Shown: positions 1-13,089, numbered from the stretch's first letter. The stretch: 64,000 nt of DNA from Ancylobacter defluvii (GCF_018390605.1 NZ_JAHBGD010000012.1:28191-92190); one strand, 5' to 3'. Numbers and translations are program-made. The notes: a model not told the origin generated them from the sequence alone.

Positions 1-259
1 CCGCCACCGTGGCGTTGTCCTTGGTGATCACCTCCTGCGTCGGCACGTCGAGCACCTGCTCCATCATGTTCACCTTGTGGCCGATGCGGTCGATGAACGG
101 GATGATGATGTTGAGGCCCGGCGTCAGGCTGCGGGTGTAGCGGCCGAATCGCTCCACCGTATACTGGTAACCCTGCGGAACGGTCTTCACGCCGGCGAGG
201 ATGGTGGCGATCGCCAGCACCAGAAGCACGACGACGAACAGGTTGAAGCCGATCAGCAT
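1..259 (-). CDS. SPFH/Band 7 (stomatin-like, QmcA type) protein, 5' part only
   Basis: The gene runs off the left edge, so only its first 86 codons are present. Translation gives an N-terminal membrane anchor rich in Leu, Val and Ile (about residues 1-22), followed by [19 protein letters not shown], the start of an SPFH domain, and then [14 protein letters not shown]. Proteins of this family oligomerise at the inner membrane in detergent-resistant patches, often beside an NfeD partner, and are linked to membrane-protein quality control. The ATG is preceded by GGAG at suitable spacing. The partner and the C-terminus lie outside the window, so the subfamily assignment (QmcA/YbbK rather than HflK/HflC) rests on the N-terminal sequence alone. 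Confidence 0.85.
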   Translation of the reverse strand, partial: MLIGFNLFVVVLLVLAIATILAGVKTVPQGYQYTVERFGRYTRSLTPGLNIIIPFIDRIGHKVNMMEQVLDVPTQEVITKDNATVA

Positions 260-474
260 GGGTCGCTCCAAAGGGGTACCGAGGTCGGGCGGAGGAGTGT
301 GGCGCGGGGCAACCCCGGCCGCAAGGCGGCTGCCGGGACGCGATCAGGCGCGGTCGAGTACCGGCGATCAAGACAGAATGGCAACGGCGCGCGGCGATGC
401 CGCCGGCCGAAAGCAGGACGGCGCGGCCCTTTGCCGGGTCGCGCCGCGTTGGATCATCGGCAGGCGAAGGCCGC

Positions 475-3090
<2,616 letters not shown>

Positions 3091-3362
3091 AGGTCGTTGC
3101 CTCCTGGCCCCCCGTGGCCTCGTGAGCGAGCACACACGGTCTTGCGGGACGGCGGCGCCCGTATCCCGGCCACCGCGACGAACCCCGATCAGGCGATCCG
3201 TCCCTGCTCATGTAGTGTGGCAGATCGGCAACGAAAGGGGGCGCCGGACCAGAAAATACCGAGGCCGGCCGCCGCCGGTCGCCTCGGGCAATCAGCGCCA
3301 TTCCAGGTTATAGTGCCCCGGTCGGGCGGTGCTCGGCCGCCCGTGGCATGGGAGGCTTCACC

Positions 3363-3590
3363 ATGGCTTTCGACGCTCGTAAGCTACCATCCCGGACCAA
3401 GGCGGTCGGACTGTTCGACAGCGCCCAACGGCTGGAGCGCGCCGTCAAGGATCTCGAGGCGGCCGGCTTCGACCGCAGCGAACTCAGCATTCTCGCCAGC
3501 GATGACGCCGTGCGGCGCCGGATCGGCCGCGAATGGCTGGCGGAGCGTGTCGCCCCGATCATCCGGCCGGAGAACCGCATCGTCTATTGA
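3363..3590 (+). CDS. Small hypothetical protein (75 aa), resembling the N-terminus of general-stress-protein-17M-like proteins
   Basis: The short ORF starts MAFDARKLPSRTKAVGLFDS and is preceded by GGGAGG seven bases before the ATG. The section AVGLFDSAQRLERAVKDLEA followed by AGFDRSELSILAS looks like the first beta-alpha-beta unit of proteins related to general stress protein 17M, in which a flavour of this phrase precedes a longer domain. Here the protein ends about 35 residues later, so it may be a shortened relative. It is transcribed divergently from clpB with 272 bases between the two starts, so a shared stress-response promoter region is possible but is inference. No function is assigned. 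Confidence 0.6.
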   Translation: MAFDARKLPSRTKAVGLFDSAQRLERAVKDLEAAGFDRSELSILASDDAVRRRIGREWLAERVAPIIRPENRIVY

Positions 3591-3617
3591 GGTGTCGGCC
3601 GGATTCGGCGGGCCGCC

Positions 3618-4370
3618 TCACGCCGGCCGTTCGGCGAGCAGCATGTAGTTGACCGCCAGATCGGTGGAGCGGCGCCATTCGGCGAGCAGCGGATTGAAAA
3701 CCACGCCCTCGCGATCGGTCACGGCGAGGCCCCCGGCGGTCATCGCCGCCGCCAGTTCCTCGGGGGTGACGAAGCGCTTCCAGTCATGCGTGCCCCGCGG
3801 CAGCCAGCCGAGCACATATTCGGCGCCGACGATGGCGAGGGCGAAGCTGCGGCCGGTGCGGTTCAGCGTCGCGGCGCACATCAGCCCGCCCGGCTTCACC
3901 ATCTCCGCCGCGCTGTTCACGAACAGCCCGACATCGGCGACATGCTCGACCACCTCCATCGCCAGCACCACGTCGAAGCGCTCGCCGGCTGCCGCCATCG
4001 CCTCGGCGGTGGTGGCACGATACTCGACAGGCGCGCCGCTCTCCCCGGCATGGAGGGAGGCGACGCGCACATTGCGCTCGGCGGGATCGATGCCGACCAC
4101 GGTGGCCCCCATCCGCGCCAGCGGCTCGCACAGCAGTCCGCCGCCGCAGCCGATATCGAGCAGGCGCAGCCCCTCCAGCGGGCGCATGGCGCGCGGGTCG
4201 CGGTTGAAATGGGTGACGATCTTCTCGCGCAGATAGGCGAGCCGTACCGGATTGAACTTGTGGAGAACCCCCATCTTGCCGCGCGGATTCCACCATTCGG
4301 CAGCGAGAGCGGCGAAGCGCTCCACTTCGCGAGGATCGACGGTGGTGGCGGTGTCGGCGGTCTCGGTCAT
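3618..4370 (-). CDS. ubiG: Ubiquinone biosynthesis O-methyltransferase UbiG
   Basis: SAM-dependent methyltransferase that carries out both O-methylations of ubiquinone synthesis. The 250-aa product has the family N-terminus ([20 protein letters not shown]), SAM motif I DIGCGGG at 72-78, an acidic motif [10 protein letters not shown], and the UbiG-specific segment around [20 protein letters not shown] followed by TH-W-RF-TPEEL. I start at MTETADT, preceded by GAGAG; an in-frame TTG 18 bases upstream is less likely. It is divergent from lysC, as is common in this order. Confidence 0.95.
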   Translation of the reverse strand: MTETADTATTVDPREVERFAALAAEWWNPRGKMGVLHKFNPVRLAYLREKIVTHFNRDPRAMRPLEGLRLLDIGCGGGLLCEPLARMGATVVGIDPAERNVRVASLHAGESGAPVEYRATTAEAMAAAGERFDVVLAMEVVEHVADVGLFVNSAAEMVKPGGLMCAATLNRTGRSFALAIVGAEYVLGWLPRGTHDWKRFVTPEELAAAMTAGGLAVTDREGVVFNPLLAEWRRSTDLAVNYMLLAERPA

Positions 4371-4460
4371 CAGGCGCTCTCGGGTCAATCGGGCTCAACC
4401 GGTCGGAAACGGGCGCAGCCGGGAAGAATTCCAAGCTCGCCGCCGACCCACGCGCGCCCG

Positions 4461-4489
4461 TTGCGGGCGGGGCGCGAGGTGGATATGTA
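4461..4489 (+). promoter_or_regulatory. Candidate sigma-70-type promoter upstream of lysC
   Basis: In the ubiG/lysC divergent region, TTGCGG (4461-4466) is followed after exactly 17 bases by TATGTA (4484-4489), inside a short AT-richer patch TATGTATAC in otherwise GC-rich DNA. The lysC ATG is 72 bases beyond the -10. It was judged by eye only, with no transcript data. Confidence 0.35.
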
Positions 4490-4560
4490 TACGCGCCTTT
4501 TCGGCCGGGGGCTCCCTCCCCTGCGCCCGACATAAGAACAAAGCGGTACGGTTTCTTCCC

Positions 4561-5814
4561 ATGGCACGTCTGGTGATGAAGTTCGGCGGCACGTCCGTCG
4601 CGAACGTGGAGCGCATCAAGAACGTCGCCCGCCACGTCAAACGCGAGATCGACGCCGGTCACGAGGTCGCCGTGGTGGTTTCCGCCATGTCCGGCAAGAC
4701 CAACGAGCTGGTCGCCTGGTGCCGCGACACGGCGGTGCTGTACGATGCCCCCGAATATGACGCCATCGTCGCCTCGGGCGAGCAGGTGACGTCGGGTCTT
4801 CTTGCCATCGCGCTGCGGGACATGGGCATTGCGGCCCGCTCCTGGCAGGGCTGGCAGCTGCCGATCTCCACCGACGACGCCCATGGCTCGGCGCGCATCC
4901 TGTCGGTGAACGGCGACGAGATCGTCCGCCGATTCGGCGCCGGCCGCGAGGTGGCGGTGATTGCCGGCTTCCAGGGCATCCACGAGCCGTCCGGCCGGGT
5001 CACCACGCTGGGGCGCGGCGGCTCCGACACCAGCGCGGTGGCGGTGGCCGCCGCCATCAGGGCCGATCGCTGCGACATCTATACCGACGTCGATGGCGTC
5101 TATACTACCGACCCGCGCATCGTCCCCAAGGCCAAGCGCCTCGACAAGGTCGCCTTCGAGGAGATGCTGGAGATGGCGTCGCTGGGCGCCAAGGTGCTGC
5201 AGGTGCGCTCGGTCGAGATGGCCATGGTGCACAAGGTGCGGACCTTCGTGCGCTCCAGCTTCACCGACCCGGATGCACCGGAACTCAAGACCGCCGGCGA
5301 TCCGCCGGGCACCCTGATCTGCGACGAGGAGGAAATCGTGGAGAGTGAAGTCGTCACCGGCATCGCCTTCGCGCGCGACGAGGCCCAGGTGAGCATCCGC
5401 CGCGTGCCGGACAAGCCGGGCATCGCCGCCAACGTCTTCGTGCCGTTGGCCGATGCCAACATCAACGTCGACATGATCGTGCAGAACATTTCGGCGGAAG
5501 GCCATACCGACATCACCTTCACCGTGCCGACCGCCGATTTCGAGCGCGCCAAGGCGGCGCTCGCGGCGGTCAAGTCGGAGATCGGCTTCGAGACCATCGA
5601 GGGCGCCACCGACGTGGTGAAGATCTCGATCATCGGCATCGGCATGCGCTCGCATGCCGGCGTCGCCGCCCGCGCCTTCAAGGCGCTGTCCGAACGCGGT
5701 ATCAACATCCGCGCCATCTCCACTTCCGAGATCAAGATCTCGGTGCTGATCGATGCGGCTTATACCGAACTTGCGGTGCGGACGCTGCATTCGGTATACG
5801 GGCTCGACGCCTGA
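4561..5814 (+). CDS. lysC: Aspartate kinase (LysC type, two ACT domains)
   Basis: First enzyme of the aspartate family pathway, phosphorylating aspartate for Lys, Thr, Met and diaminopimelate synthesis. The 417-aa protein opens with the signature KFGGTSV (residues 7-13), has the kinase core to about 250 with [10 protein letters not shown] and the [13 protein letters not shown] loop, then a pair of C-terminal ACT domains (about 265-340 and 345-412) that usually bind lysine or threonine for feedback control. The ATG directly before ARLVMKFGG is the only sensible start; the open frame continues upstream but without aspartokinase features. It is followed by ptsP 81 bases later, the usual order in Hyphomicrobiales. 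Confidence 0.97.
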   Translation: MARLVMKFGGTSVANVERIKNVARHVKREIDAGHEVAVVVSAMSGKTNELVAWCRDTAVLYDAPEYDAIVASGEQVTSGLLAIALRDMGIAARSWQGWQLPISTDDAHGSARILSVNGDEIVRRFGAGREVAVIAGFQGIHEPSGRVTTLGRGGSDTSAVAVAAAIRADRCDIYTDVDGVYTTDPRIVPKAKRLDKVAFEEMLEMASLGAKVLQVRSVEMAMVHKVRTFVRSSFTDPDAPELKTAGDPPGTLICDEEEIVESEVVTGIAFARDEAQVSIRRVPDKPGIAANVFVPLADANINVDMIVQNISAEGHTDITFTVPTADFERAKAALAAVKSEIGFETIEGATDVVKISIIGIGMRSHAGVAARAFKALSERGINIRAISTSEIKISVLIDAAYTELAVRTLHSVYGLDA

Positions 5815-5895
5815 CGGCATTATTTCGGCGGCGCGACCCCGGCCGCGCCGATTCTTCGATAGATCCGGGTTTTGCCCGGCTTCCAGGGACGGCCG

Positions 5896-8163
5896 ATGCG
5901 TAGCGCCCTCGGCGGTCCGCGCGTGCTGCTGCGCCGCCTGCGCGAAGTCATGGCGGAGCCGGTCAGCGCGCAGGACCGCCTCGACAAGATCGTCGTGCTG
6001 ATCGCGGCCAACATGGTGGCCGAGGTCTGCTCGGTCTATGTGCTGCGCGTCGACGGCACGCTGGAGCTCTACGCCACCGAGGGCCTCAACCGCAGCGCCG
6101 TGCATCTGACGGTGATGCGCATCGACGAGGGCCTCGTCGGCACGGTGGCCCGCGAGGCCGAGCCGATCAGCCTCTCCAACGCCCAGGCGCACCCCGCCTT
6201 CTCCTATCGGCCGGAAACCGGCGAGGAGATCTACCATTCGTTCCTCGGCGTGCCGATCCTGCGCGCCGGCAATACGCTCGGCGTGCTGGTGGTGCAGAAC
6301 CGCGCCCATCGCTCCTATACCGAGGAGGAGATCGAGGCGCTGCAGACCACCGCCATGGTGCTCGCCGAGATCATCGCCTCCGGCGAATTGACCGCCCTCG
6401 CCCTACCCGGTGCCGAGCCCGCCGCCCGCCGCCCGCTGCACCTCACCGGCAGCGCGCTCTCCGAGGGCATAGGCCTCGGCCATGTGGTGCTGCACGAGCC
6501 GCGCATCGAGGTGACCAAGGTCATCGCCGACGACGTGCCGGCCGAGCTGGACCGCGTTGATCACGCGGTCCAGACACTGCGCGCCTCCATCGACATCATG
6601 CTGGAGGATGAGGGGGTCGCCCGCGTCGGCGAACACCGCGAGATCCTCGAAGCCTACCGGATGTTCGCCCACGACCGCGGTTGGATCAACCGCATGCGCG
6701 AGGCGGTGATGACCGGCCTCACCGCGGAAGGCGCGGTCGAGCGCGTGCAGTCGGACACCCGCGCGCGCATGCTGCGCATGACCGACCCCTATCTGCGCGA
6801 GCGGATGCACGACCTCGACGACCTCGCCAACCGGCTGCTGCGCCAGCTCACCGGCCGCGCCGGCGGGCCGGAGAAGATGGCGCTCCCCGACAACGCGATC
6901 ATCGTCGCCCGCAATATGAGCCCGGCGGCGCTGCTCGACTACGACCGCACCCGCATCCGCGGCCTGGTGCTGGAGGAAGGCGCGGCGACCAGCCACCTCA
7001 CCATCGTCGCCCGCGCGCTCAACATCGCCGCGGTCGGGCATATCGAGAACATTGTCGGCCTCGTCGATGCCGGCGACCCGATCATCGTCGACGGCGTCAG
7101 CGGCGAGGTGCATGTGCGCCCGCCCACCGATGTCGAGGGCGTCTATGTCGAGAAGGTGCGGTTCCGGGCCAAGCGGCTGGAGCAATATGCCGCGCTGCGC
7201 GACGTGCCGACCGTCACCAAGGACGGCGTCGCCATCGACCTGCATCTGAATGCCGGCCTGCTGGTCGACCTGCCGCACATCGACGAGACCGGCGCCTCGG
7301 GCATCGGCCTGTTCCGCACCGAACTGCAGTTCATGATCGCCTCCGCCTTCCCGCGCACCAATGAGCAGCTCAAGCTCTATCGCGCGGTGCTGGACGCGGC
7401 CGATGGCCGGCCGGTGGTGTTCCGCACCCTCGACATCGGCGGCGACAAGGTGCTGCCCTATATGCGGGCGATCGAGGAAGAGAACCCGGCGCTGGGCTGG
7501 CGCGCCATCCGCCTCGGCCTCGACCGCCCGGGCCTGCTGCGCAGCCAGGTCCGCGCCCTGCTCCGCGCCGCCAATGGCCGCGAGCTGCGGCTGATCTTCC
7601 CGATGGTCGCGGCGGTGGAAGAGTTCGACAAGGCGCGCCATATCGTCGAGCGCGAGCTCACCCATCTGCGCCGCCACGGCCACGGCCTGCCTGAGCGGGT
7701 GCTGGTGGGGGTGATGCTGGAAGTGCCCTCGCTGCTGTTCCAGCTCGACGCGCTGTTCGAGCGCATCGATTTCGCCTCGGTCGGCTCCAACGACCTGGTG
7801 CAGTTCCTGTTCGCCGCCGATCGCGGCAATCCGCGCGTCGCCGACCGCTTCGACCCGCTGTCGCCGCCGGCGCTCAATGCGCTCAAGACCATCGCCGACG
7901 CCGCCGAACGCCACGGCAAGCAGGTGACCCTGTGCGGCGAACTCGCCTCGCGGCCGCTGGAAGCGCTGGCGCTCGCCGCCATCGGCTATCGCAAGCTTTC
8001 GCTTTCGCCCGCATCCTACGGCCCGGTGAAGGCGATGTTCCTCGATCTCGATCTCGGCGCCGTCTCCGCCCTGGTCAAGCCGCTGCTGAACGGCGAAGCC
8101 TATATTCCCAGCCTGCGCCCGCATCTGAAGGCCTTTGCCGAAACCACCGGCCTGCCACTGTGA
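5896..8163 (+). CDS. ptsP: PEP-protein phosphotransferase of the nitrogen PTS (enzyme I-Ntr)
   Basis: Phosphorylates NPr (PtsO) from PEP, starting the regulatory PTS-Ntr relay. The 755-aa product has an N-terminal GAF domain (about 20-165), the feature that separates EI-Ntr from the sugar-PTS EI. Next come a PEP-utiliser N-terminal domain (about 185-305), the phosphohistidine loop [14 protein letters not shown] with His367, and a TIM-barrel PEP-binding domain with [10 protein letters not shown], the [10 protein letters not shown] strand and the active-site Cys in [10 protein letters not shown]. The ATG at MRSALGGP follows AGGGAC; a TTG eight codons earlier is unlikely. The stop overlaps the GTG start of prfA by four bases, so the two are translationally coupled. 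Confidence 0.96.
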   Translation: MRSALGGPRVLLRRLREVMAEPVSAQDRLDKIVVLIAANMVAEVCSVYVLRVDGTLELYATEGLNRSAVHLTVMRIDEGLVGTVAREAEPISLSNAQAHPAFSYRPETGEEIYHSFLGVPILRAGNTLGVLVVQNRAHRSYTEEEIEALQTTAMVLAEIIASGELTALALPGAEPAARRPLHLTGSALSEGIGLGHVVLHEPRIEVTKVIADDVPAELDRVDHAVQTLRASIDIMLEDEGVARVGEHREILEAYRMFAHDRGWINRMREAVMTGLTAEGAVERVQSDTRARMLRMTDPYLRERMHDLDDLANRLLRQLTGRAGGPEKMALPDNAIIVARNMSPAALLDYDRTRIRGLVLEEGAATSHLTIVARALNIAAVGHIENIVGLVDAGDPIIVDGVSGEVHVRPPTDVEGVYVEKVRFRAKRLEQYAALRDVPTVTKDGVAIDLHLNAGLLVDLPHIDETGASGIGLFRTELQFMIASAFPRTNEQLKLYRAVLDAADGRPVVFRTLDIGGDKVLPYMRAIEEENPALGWRAIRLGLDRPGLLRSQVRALLRAANGRELRLIFPMVAAVEEFDKARHIVERELTHLRRHGHGLPERVLVGVMLEVPSLLFQLDALFERIDFASVGSNDLVQFLFAADRGNPRVADRFDPLSPPALNALKTIADAAERHGKQVTLCGELASRPLEALALAAIGYRKLSLSPASYGPVKAMFLDLDLGAVSALVKPLLNGEAYIPSLRPHLKAFAETTGLPL

Positions 8164-9254
8164 CCACCGCTCTGCCCGATGCCCGCCTCGACCAGCTTCT
8201 CGCCCGCCACGCCGAGATCGAGCACGCGCTTTCGGCCAGCCCGGATGCGGAGGCTTATGTCCGGCTCTCGCGCGAATTCGCCGACCTCTCGCCGCTGATC
8301 GAGCGGGTGAAGGCGCTGCGCGCCGCCGAGCGCGAGCTCGCCGAGGCACGGCTGCTCGCGGAAGATGCCGCCGGGGACCGGGAGATGGCCGCCCTCGCCG
8401 CCGAGGAGGCCGCCGCTCTGGAAGAGACGACCGAGGCGCTCGTTCACGAGGTGCGGCTCGCCCTGCTGCCGAAGGACGCCATGGATGAGCGCGGCGTCAT
8501 CCTCGAGGTGCGCGCCGGCACCGGAGGCGACGAGGCGGCGCTGTTCGCCGGCGACCTGTTCCGCATGTATGAGCGATTCGCCTCGCTGAACGGCTGGTCG
8601 GTCGAAGTCATGTCGATGAGCGAGGGCGCCGCCGGCGGCTACAAGGAAATCATCGCCGCCATCCATGGCCGCGGCGCCTATGCGAAACTGAAATTCGAAT
8701 CCGGCGTGCATCGCGTGCAGCGCGTGCCGGACACCGAGGGTTCGGGCCGCATCCACACCTCCGCCGCCACGGTGGCGGTGCTGCCGGAGGTCGAGGAGGT
8801 CGACATCGCCATCGACGAGGGCGACCTGCGCATCGACGTCTTCCGCGCCTCCGGTGCCGGTGGCCAGCATGTCAACAAGACCGAAAGCGCGGTGCGCATC
8901 ACCCATATCCCGACAGGCACCGTCGTCGCCGTGCAGGACGAGCGCTCGCAGCACAAGAACAAGGCCCGTGCCATGGGCATGCTGCGGGCACGGATATACG
9001 AGGCCGAGCGCGAGAAGCGCGACAGCGCCCGCGCCAGCGAGCGCAAGCTGCAAGTCGGCTCCGGCGACCGCTCCGAGCGCATCCGCACCTATAATTTCCC
9101 GCAGGCGCGTGTGACCGATCACCGCATCGGCCTCACCCTCTACAAGCTGCCGGAGATCGTTGCCGGCGATGCGCTGGGCGACCTCGTCGACGCGCTCGTC
9201 ACCGAGTACCAGGCGGCGCTGCTGGCCGAGGCCGAATCGGCCGGCTGGAACTAG
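8160..9254 (+). CDS. prfA: Peptide chain release factor 1
   Basis: Terminates translation at UAA and UAG. The 364-aa protein has the long helical N-terminus, the codon-recognition PxT element (PDT at 190-192 within [14 protein letters not shown]) and the universal GGQ loop at 234-236 (GAGGQHVNK) that triggers peptidyl-tRNA hydrolysis. It begins with GTG inside the ptsP stop (GTGA overlap), which fits the expected N-terminus. The next gene is prmC, which methylates the GGQ glutamine. Confidence 0.97.
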   Translation: MTTALPDARLDQLLARHAEIEHALSASPDAEAYVRLSREFADLSPLIERVKALRAAERELAEARLLAEDAAGDREMAALAAEEAAALEETTEALVHEVRLALLPKDAMDERGVILEVRAGTGGDEAALFAGDLFRMYERFASLNGWSVEVMSMSEGAAGGYKEIIAAIHGRGAYAKLKFESGVHRVQRVPDTEGSGRIHTSAATVAVLPEVEEVDIAIDEGDLRIDVFRASGAGGQHVNKTESAVRITHIPTGTVVAVQDERSQHKNKARAMGMLRARIYEAEREKRDSARASERKLQVGSGDRSERIRTYNFPQARVTDHRIGLTLYKLPEIVAGDALGDLVDALVTEYQAALLAEAESAGWN

Positions 9255-9258
9255 GCCG

Positions 9259-10113
9259 ATGCCGGCCTCCCGCGCTGCGCTGATGAGCGAGATCGCCGGG
9301 CTCCTCGCCGCCGCCGGCCTCGAATCGCCCGCGCGGGAAGCCCGCCTGCTGATCCGGCAGGCGCTATCGCTTGGCGATGCCGACATGATCGTCCGCGCGG
9401 AACTTCCCGTCGAGGATGCCGACGCGCAGCGGCTGCGCAACCTCGCCCGCCGCCGCGCCGCCGGCGAGCCGCTGGCCCGCCTGACCGGGCGGCGCGAATT
9501 CTGGAGCCTCGATTTCACGCTCTCCCCCGAGACGCTGGTGCCGCGCCCGGAAACCGAGACGCTGGTGGAAGCCGCCCTCGCCGCTTTTCCCGAGCGCCTG
9601 CGACCGTTGCGGGTGCTCGACCTCGGCACCGGTAGCGGCGCCATCCTCGCCGCCCTCCTCTCCGAACGGCCCAACGCGGTCGGCATCGGCGTCGATCGTT
9701 CGGAGGGCGCGGCGCGGCAGGCACGTGCCAATCTTGCCGCGCTCGGTCTTTTCGCGCGTGCCGCCGTGATGGTCGGCGACTGGGCCTCGGCGCTCTGCGG
9801 GCGCTTCGATCTCGTCATCTCCAACCCGCCCTATATCGAAACCGCCGACATAGACGGGCTGGAGGTGGACGTGCGCGCCCACGATCCCCATATGGCGCTT
9901 GACGGTGGGGCAGATGGGCTGACGGCATACCGCGCCATAGCCTGTCATCTGCCCGCCCTATTGTTGCCCGGAGGCCGGGTGATTCTCGAACTCGGGGCAG
10001 GACAGGAGGCGGACGTCGCTCGGTTGGTCGAGGCGGTGGGCCTTCACATCGACGGTCCGGCGCGCGCCGATCTCGGCGGCATCGCCCGCGCCCTCGTTAC
10101 CACACCGGCATGA
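9259..10113 (+). CDS. prmC: Release factor glutamine N5-methyltransferase PrmC (HemK)
   Basis: Methylates the Gln of the GGQ motif in RF1 and RF2. The 284-aa protein has the helical N-terminal domain ending with GEPLARLTGRREFWSLDF, the SAM-binding motif DLGTGSGAILAALL (121-134), and the catalytic NPPY at 189-192 followed by IETADIDGLEVDVRAHDPH. The start 4 bases after the prfA stop gives a normal length; a second ATG eight codons in is an alternative. It ends before a long non-coding stretch. Confidence 0.95.
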   Translation: MPASRAALMSEIAGLLAAAGLESPAREARLLIRQALSLGDADMIVRAELPVEDADAQRLRNLARRRAAGEPLARLTGRREFWSLDFTLSPETLVPRPETETLVEAALAAFPERLRPLRVLDLGTGSGAILAALLSERPNAVGIGVDRSEGAARQARANLAALGLFARAAVMVGDWASALCGRFDLVISNPPYIETADIDGLEVDVRAHDPHMALDGGADGLTAYRAIACHLPALLLPGGRVILELGAGQEADVARLVEAVGLHIDGPARADLGGIARALVTTPA

Positions 10114-10738
10114 GATCACCGGCCAGCAGCAAAAAAGGGCTTGGAACCGACTACCGAACCGATTAGTGTCCGGTCACAGGAATCGACCTGAGACATCATT
10201 CACCGACAGGATGTTGATTTCGGAACGGCTTGCGCGGCCGGGACGGTCCCCTGACCGGAAAGCTCTCCCGCAAGGGAGGTCGATGTCACCTAGGACATAA
10301 TTGCTTCCGTCGTTTGGCCGCATGTCACCGTGCGGCAAGACGCGAAGCTGACGGCAACGCCTTTGGCGTGCCGACAGGGTGGTTGCCGTGGCAGCGATCG
10401 GATTTTCCGGTCGGATCCGGCCCCTGGCGCAAGAAGAGGTTCATGCCTCGGAGGTTCTGGCCTCGCTGCGGCGCACCGGATCTGGAAGGATCTTGCCGGG
10501 CGATCCACCTCCAGGGCTGTTCCGCGCAAGCGGATCGCGCGGAGTATATCCGCCGGCTCCTGCGCCGAGATGTGCCGGAATTGCCCGGTCGAGATTTTTC
10601 CGAAGGCTGCGCTCGATACCGACAATTGTGACGCAAACGAAGACGATACGGACCCCAGAAGGCGATTGACCCTCCCGCATGCTCCCGGAAACGGCGCTTC
10701 GGCCCGGCCCGGACGTGCGGCAGCAGAGACCAGACTCG
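10114..10738. other. Intergenic region between prmC and the DUF4167 gene
   Basis: About 625 bases with no gene I can support. Open frames exist on both strands but lack Shine-Dalgarno sequences and recognisable protein features. A small stem, CTCCC-GCAA-GGGAG, lies near 10266-10279 without a T tract. I could not find a convincing -35/-10 pair for the following gene. A long 5' leader or small RNA is possible but not shown. Confidence 0.4.
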
Positions 10739-11875
10739 ATGCGAAATAATAACCAGCAGAAGCGTATGCGTGGCCGGAACAACAACAACCCCAATCGGCG
10801 CGGCCAGAACCCGCTCACCCGGGTTTATGAGTCGAACGGGCCGGACGTGAAGGTCCGGGGCACCGCCCAGACCATCGCCGAGAAGTATCTGCAGCTCGCC
10901 CGCGACGCGCAGGCCTCCAGCGATCCGGTGGCGGCGGAGAACTATCTCCAGCACGCCGAGCATTATTTCCGCATTATCGCCGCGGTGCAGGCACAGTTCG
11001 GCGTGCAGGGCCAGCCGTTCCAGCGTCCGGACGAGGATGAGGACGACTTCGACTTCGAGGAATCCGGCGAAGCGCAGCCGAACCAGCAGCAGCCGCGCGA
11101 GGTGCCCCAGCGCGAGGAAGGCGGGCGTGAGCCTGCCCGCGACGGCTACCGCGATCGGGACAACTATAATCGCCGCGACAACCGGGATAGCCGAGACAAT
11201 CGCGACAATCGCGATCGTAACCAGGACCGCAGTCAGGATCGCGACCGCAATCAGGATCGGGACCGAAGCCAGGACCGTAATCAGGACCGCGACCGCAATC
11301 AGGACCGGGATCGGGGCCAGGATCGGGATCGGGGCCAGGATCGCAATGTTCAGCGGCAGGAGCGTGCGCCTCGCGATGACCGCGATCAGCGTTCCGACCA
11401 GCCGCGCGAGAACCGCTGGCAGCGCGGCGAGCGCCCCTATCGCGAGGCGCGCGATAACGCTTATCGCGATCCGGGCAACCAGCCGCAGCCGACCCTCGGC
11501 CCGGACGTCGAGGCTGAGATCGGCCTGCCGGCCTTCATCACCCAGAGCACCGGCCCTGTCCCGGTAACGCCGGTGGCGGCACCTGTGCCGGCCGAGCCGA
11601 CCCCGGCCCCTCTCCCCGTGGCGGCGCAGCCCGCGCCGCAGCCGGAACCCGAGCCCCTCCCCCTCGCGGCGCCCCCCGCGCCCGCGCGCAGGTCTCGCGC
11701 CGCAGCGGCTCCGGCTCCCGCCGCCGAGCCCGCCGCTTCCGAGACGCCAGCCTCGGTGCCGGAGGCGGAAGCCGTCGATGAGGCCGCCAAGCCGCGTACC
11801 CGCCGGCGTCGCTACCGCCGCGCCGGAGATGCCGAGGGCGAAACCCCGGCCGAGCCCGCCGAAGCCGGCGAGTGA
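10739..11875 (+). CDS. DUF4167 domain protein with Arg/Asp-rich repeats
   Basis: Conserved alphaproteobacterial protein of unknown function, 378 aa. It starts with a basic Asn/Arg-rich head (MRNNNQQKRMRGRNNNNPNR), then the DUF4167 segment (about 22-88) containing LTRVYESNGPDVKVRGTA and EKYLQLARDAQASSDP. An acidic stretch follows (98-109), then a striking run of Arg, Asp, Asn and Gln repeats (134-204) and a Pro/Ala tail ending in RTRRRRYRR. The composition suggests an unstructured nucleic-acid-binding protein; that is inference. The ATG at MRNNNQ matches the family start. It often neighbours prfA/prmC and clpB in related genomes. Confidence 0.88.
   Translation: MRNNNQQKRMRGRNNNNPNRRGQNPLTRVYESNGPDVKVRGTAQTIAEKYLQLARDAQASSDPVAAENYLQHAEHYFRIIAAVQAQFGVQGQPFQRPDEDEDDFDFEESGEAQPNQQQPREVPQREEGGREPARDGYRDRDNYNRRDNRDSRDNRDNRDRNQDRSQDRDRNQDRDRSQDRNQDRDRNQDRDRGQDRDRGQDRNVQRQERAPRDDRDQRSDQPRENRWQRGERPYREARDNAYRDPGNQPQPTLGPDVEAEIGLPAFITQSTGPVPVTPVAAPVPAEPTPAPLPVAAQPAPQPEPEPLPLAAPPAPARRSRAAAAPAPAAEPAASETPASVPEAEAVDEAAKPRTRRRRYRRAGDAEGETPAEPAEAGE
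11138..11350 (+). repeat. Degenerate tandem repeat coding for RDRNQDRD-type units
   Basis: Within the DUF4167 gene, hexa- to octapeptide units of the kind DNRDNR, NQDRDR and GQDRDR recur about a dozen times. At the DNA level, variants of gatcgcgaccgcaatcag are repeated in frame. Such low-complexity arrays change length easily by slippage. Confidence 0.8.
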
Positions 11876-11908
11876 GGCCTTCACCGGCTGGCAGATTGAC
11901 GCTGTAAG

Positions 11909-11940
11909 CAGCCCGGCCTTGTGCCGGGCTGTCGCCTTTT
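11909..11940 (+). terminator. Rho-independent terminator after the DUF4167 gene
   Basis: A perfect 9-bp stem CAGCCCGGC / GCCGGGCTG with a 5-base loop is followed by gtcgcc and TTTT, 33 bases after the stop codon. Confidence 0.75.
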
Positions 11941-12093
11941 CAGGGCACGGTCCCATGAGGCAGGGGAACCGGCCCGACAGGGCACGCTTCCGGGGGCGAC
12001 GGGCGGCGCCTCCGGATAGGGCCGGAACAGGCAGGCGCGCGTCAGCAGGGCAGCTCGCGCCACCCGTCTTTCGCTTCTGAGGTTATGGAGAAA

Positions 12094-12924
12094 CTAGAGC
12101 CGCAGGCGTACCGCGTCGCCCTCGGCGATCGATCCGCCGGACACCACCTCGGCGAAGATACCGCAATGATTATGGCCGAGGCGGCGCATCAGCGTGCCGG
12201 GAATGTCCAGGTCGCGCATGGCAGTAACCGGATCGACATTAGTGGCGGCACAGCGGACGATGCTCTCGGTGATCTTCAGCTTCACCTGCTCGCCGATCTC
12301 GATGGTGTGGCCGACCAGATCGAACTCCTCCCACGGCTCCATGCCGGCGAGATAGAGATTGCCGCGGAAGCGCAGCGGATCGACCGGCTTGCCGGTCAGC
12401 GCCGCCAGCGCCTGGCAGCTGGCGAGGTTGATGAGCGAAATGTAGCCCTCGGTGGTATCGACGAAGCGGAATCCCTCGGGCGCCGCCAGCATCTTCGGGG
12501 CACCGCGCAGCTCGTAGCGGGCATAGCGCTGGAAGAACAATTCGATCGCCGCCCGGCCCGCCTCGGTCGAAAGGTCGCCGCGCGCCACCTCGGCGCCCTC
12601 GTGATGAATGACGAGCGTGGTCGCGGCATCGTCATAGCGCGCCTCAAGCGCGGCAAGCCGCTCATTGCGCATCAGCATCAGGAACTTGATCTTCGGCTGA
12701 AACGCCGGCGCTTCGGCCACGAAGCCGGAGGGGCCGTTCTCGATGGCATATAGCCGATCGCCGGGGAAATAGCCGCCGGCGACCAGTTCCGCGAGATCGA
12801 GCCGCTCCGGGGTCAGCCCCTTGACCGGGTAGCGATAGATCGACGCGACCGACGCAAACGCAATCGGCGCTTCCGGCAGGTCGGCAGGCGCGGCGGAGTC
12901 GGTATCGTCGATTGATTCGGTCAT
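12094..12924 (-). CDS. MOSC domain protein with N-terminal beta-barrel domain
   Basis: The 276-aa protein has the MOSC N-terminal barrel beginning ASIYRYPVKGLTPERLD and a C-terminal MOSC domain with the FRGNLYL segment and RCAATNVDP, whose Cys matches the conserved cysteine of MOSC proteins. These domains bind sulfur or molybdenum cofactor in enzymes such as mARC/YcbX and in Moco sulfurase C-termini. No ferredoxin domain is present, so it is shorter than E. coli YcbX. Role in Moco-linked reduction is inferred from family. The start at MTESIDD is uncertain: an ATG 24 bases upstream is equally open and neither has a clear Shine-Dalgarno. Confidence 0.85.
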   Translation of the reverse strand: MTESIDDTDSAAPADLPEAPIAFASVASIYRYPVKGLTPERLDLAELVAGGYFPGDRLYAIENGPSGFVAEAPAFQPKIKFLMLMRNERLAALEARYDDAATTLVIHHEGAEVARGDLSTEAGRAAIELFFQRYARYELRGAPKMLAAPEGFRFVDTTEGYISLINLASCQALAALTGKPVDPLRFRGNLYLAGMEPWEEFDLVGHTIEIGEQVKLKITESIVRCAATNVDPVTAMRDLDIPGTLMRRLGHNHCGIFAEVVSGGSIAEGDAVRLRL

Positions 12925-13089
12925 GGCGGCCCAACATACAGGCTTCATTCGAGGCCGTCAGCTTCGCCGAGGGGCGTGACCGGCATGATGCGGCCATATT
13001 GGCACTGCCCTATTTTTACGCTTTTCCTCGGCGCCCGAATCCGTATCAAATTGATGCAGACGATCCCGAGGTTATCAGGGAGGCCGGCC

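Noticed and set aside
3091..3362. RpoH heat-shock promoter or CIRCE element for clpB
   Set aside because: No CTTG/CCCCAT-type pair at proper spacing and no 9-bp inverted repeat of CIRCE type was visible.
11138..11350. CRISPR-like array in the DUF4167 gene
   Set aside because: The repeats are short, contiguous and in frame with no unique spacers; they encode an RDRNQD protein repeat.
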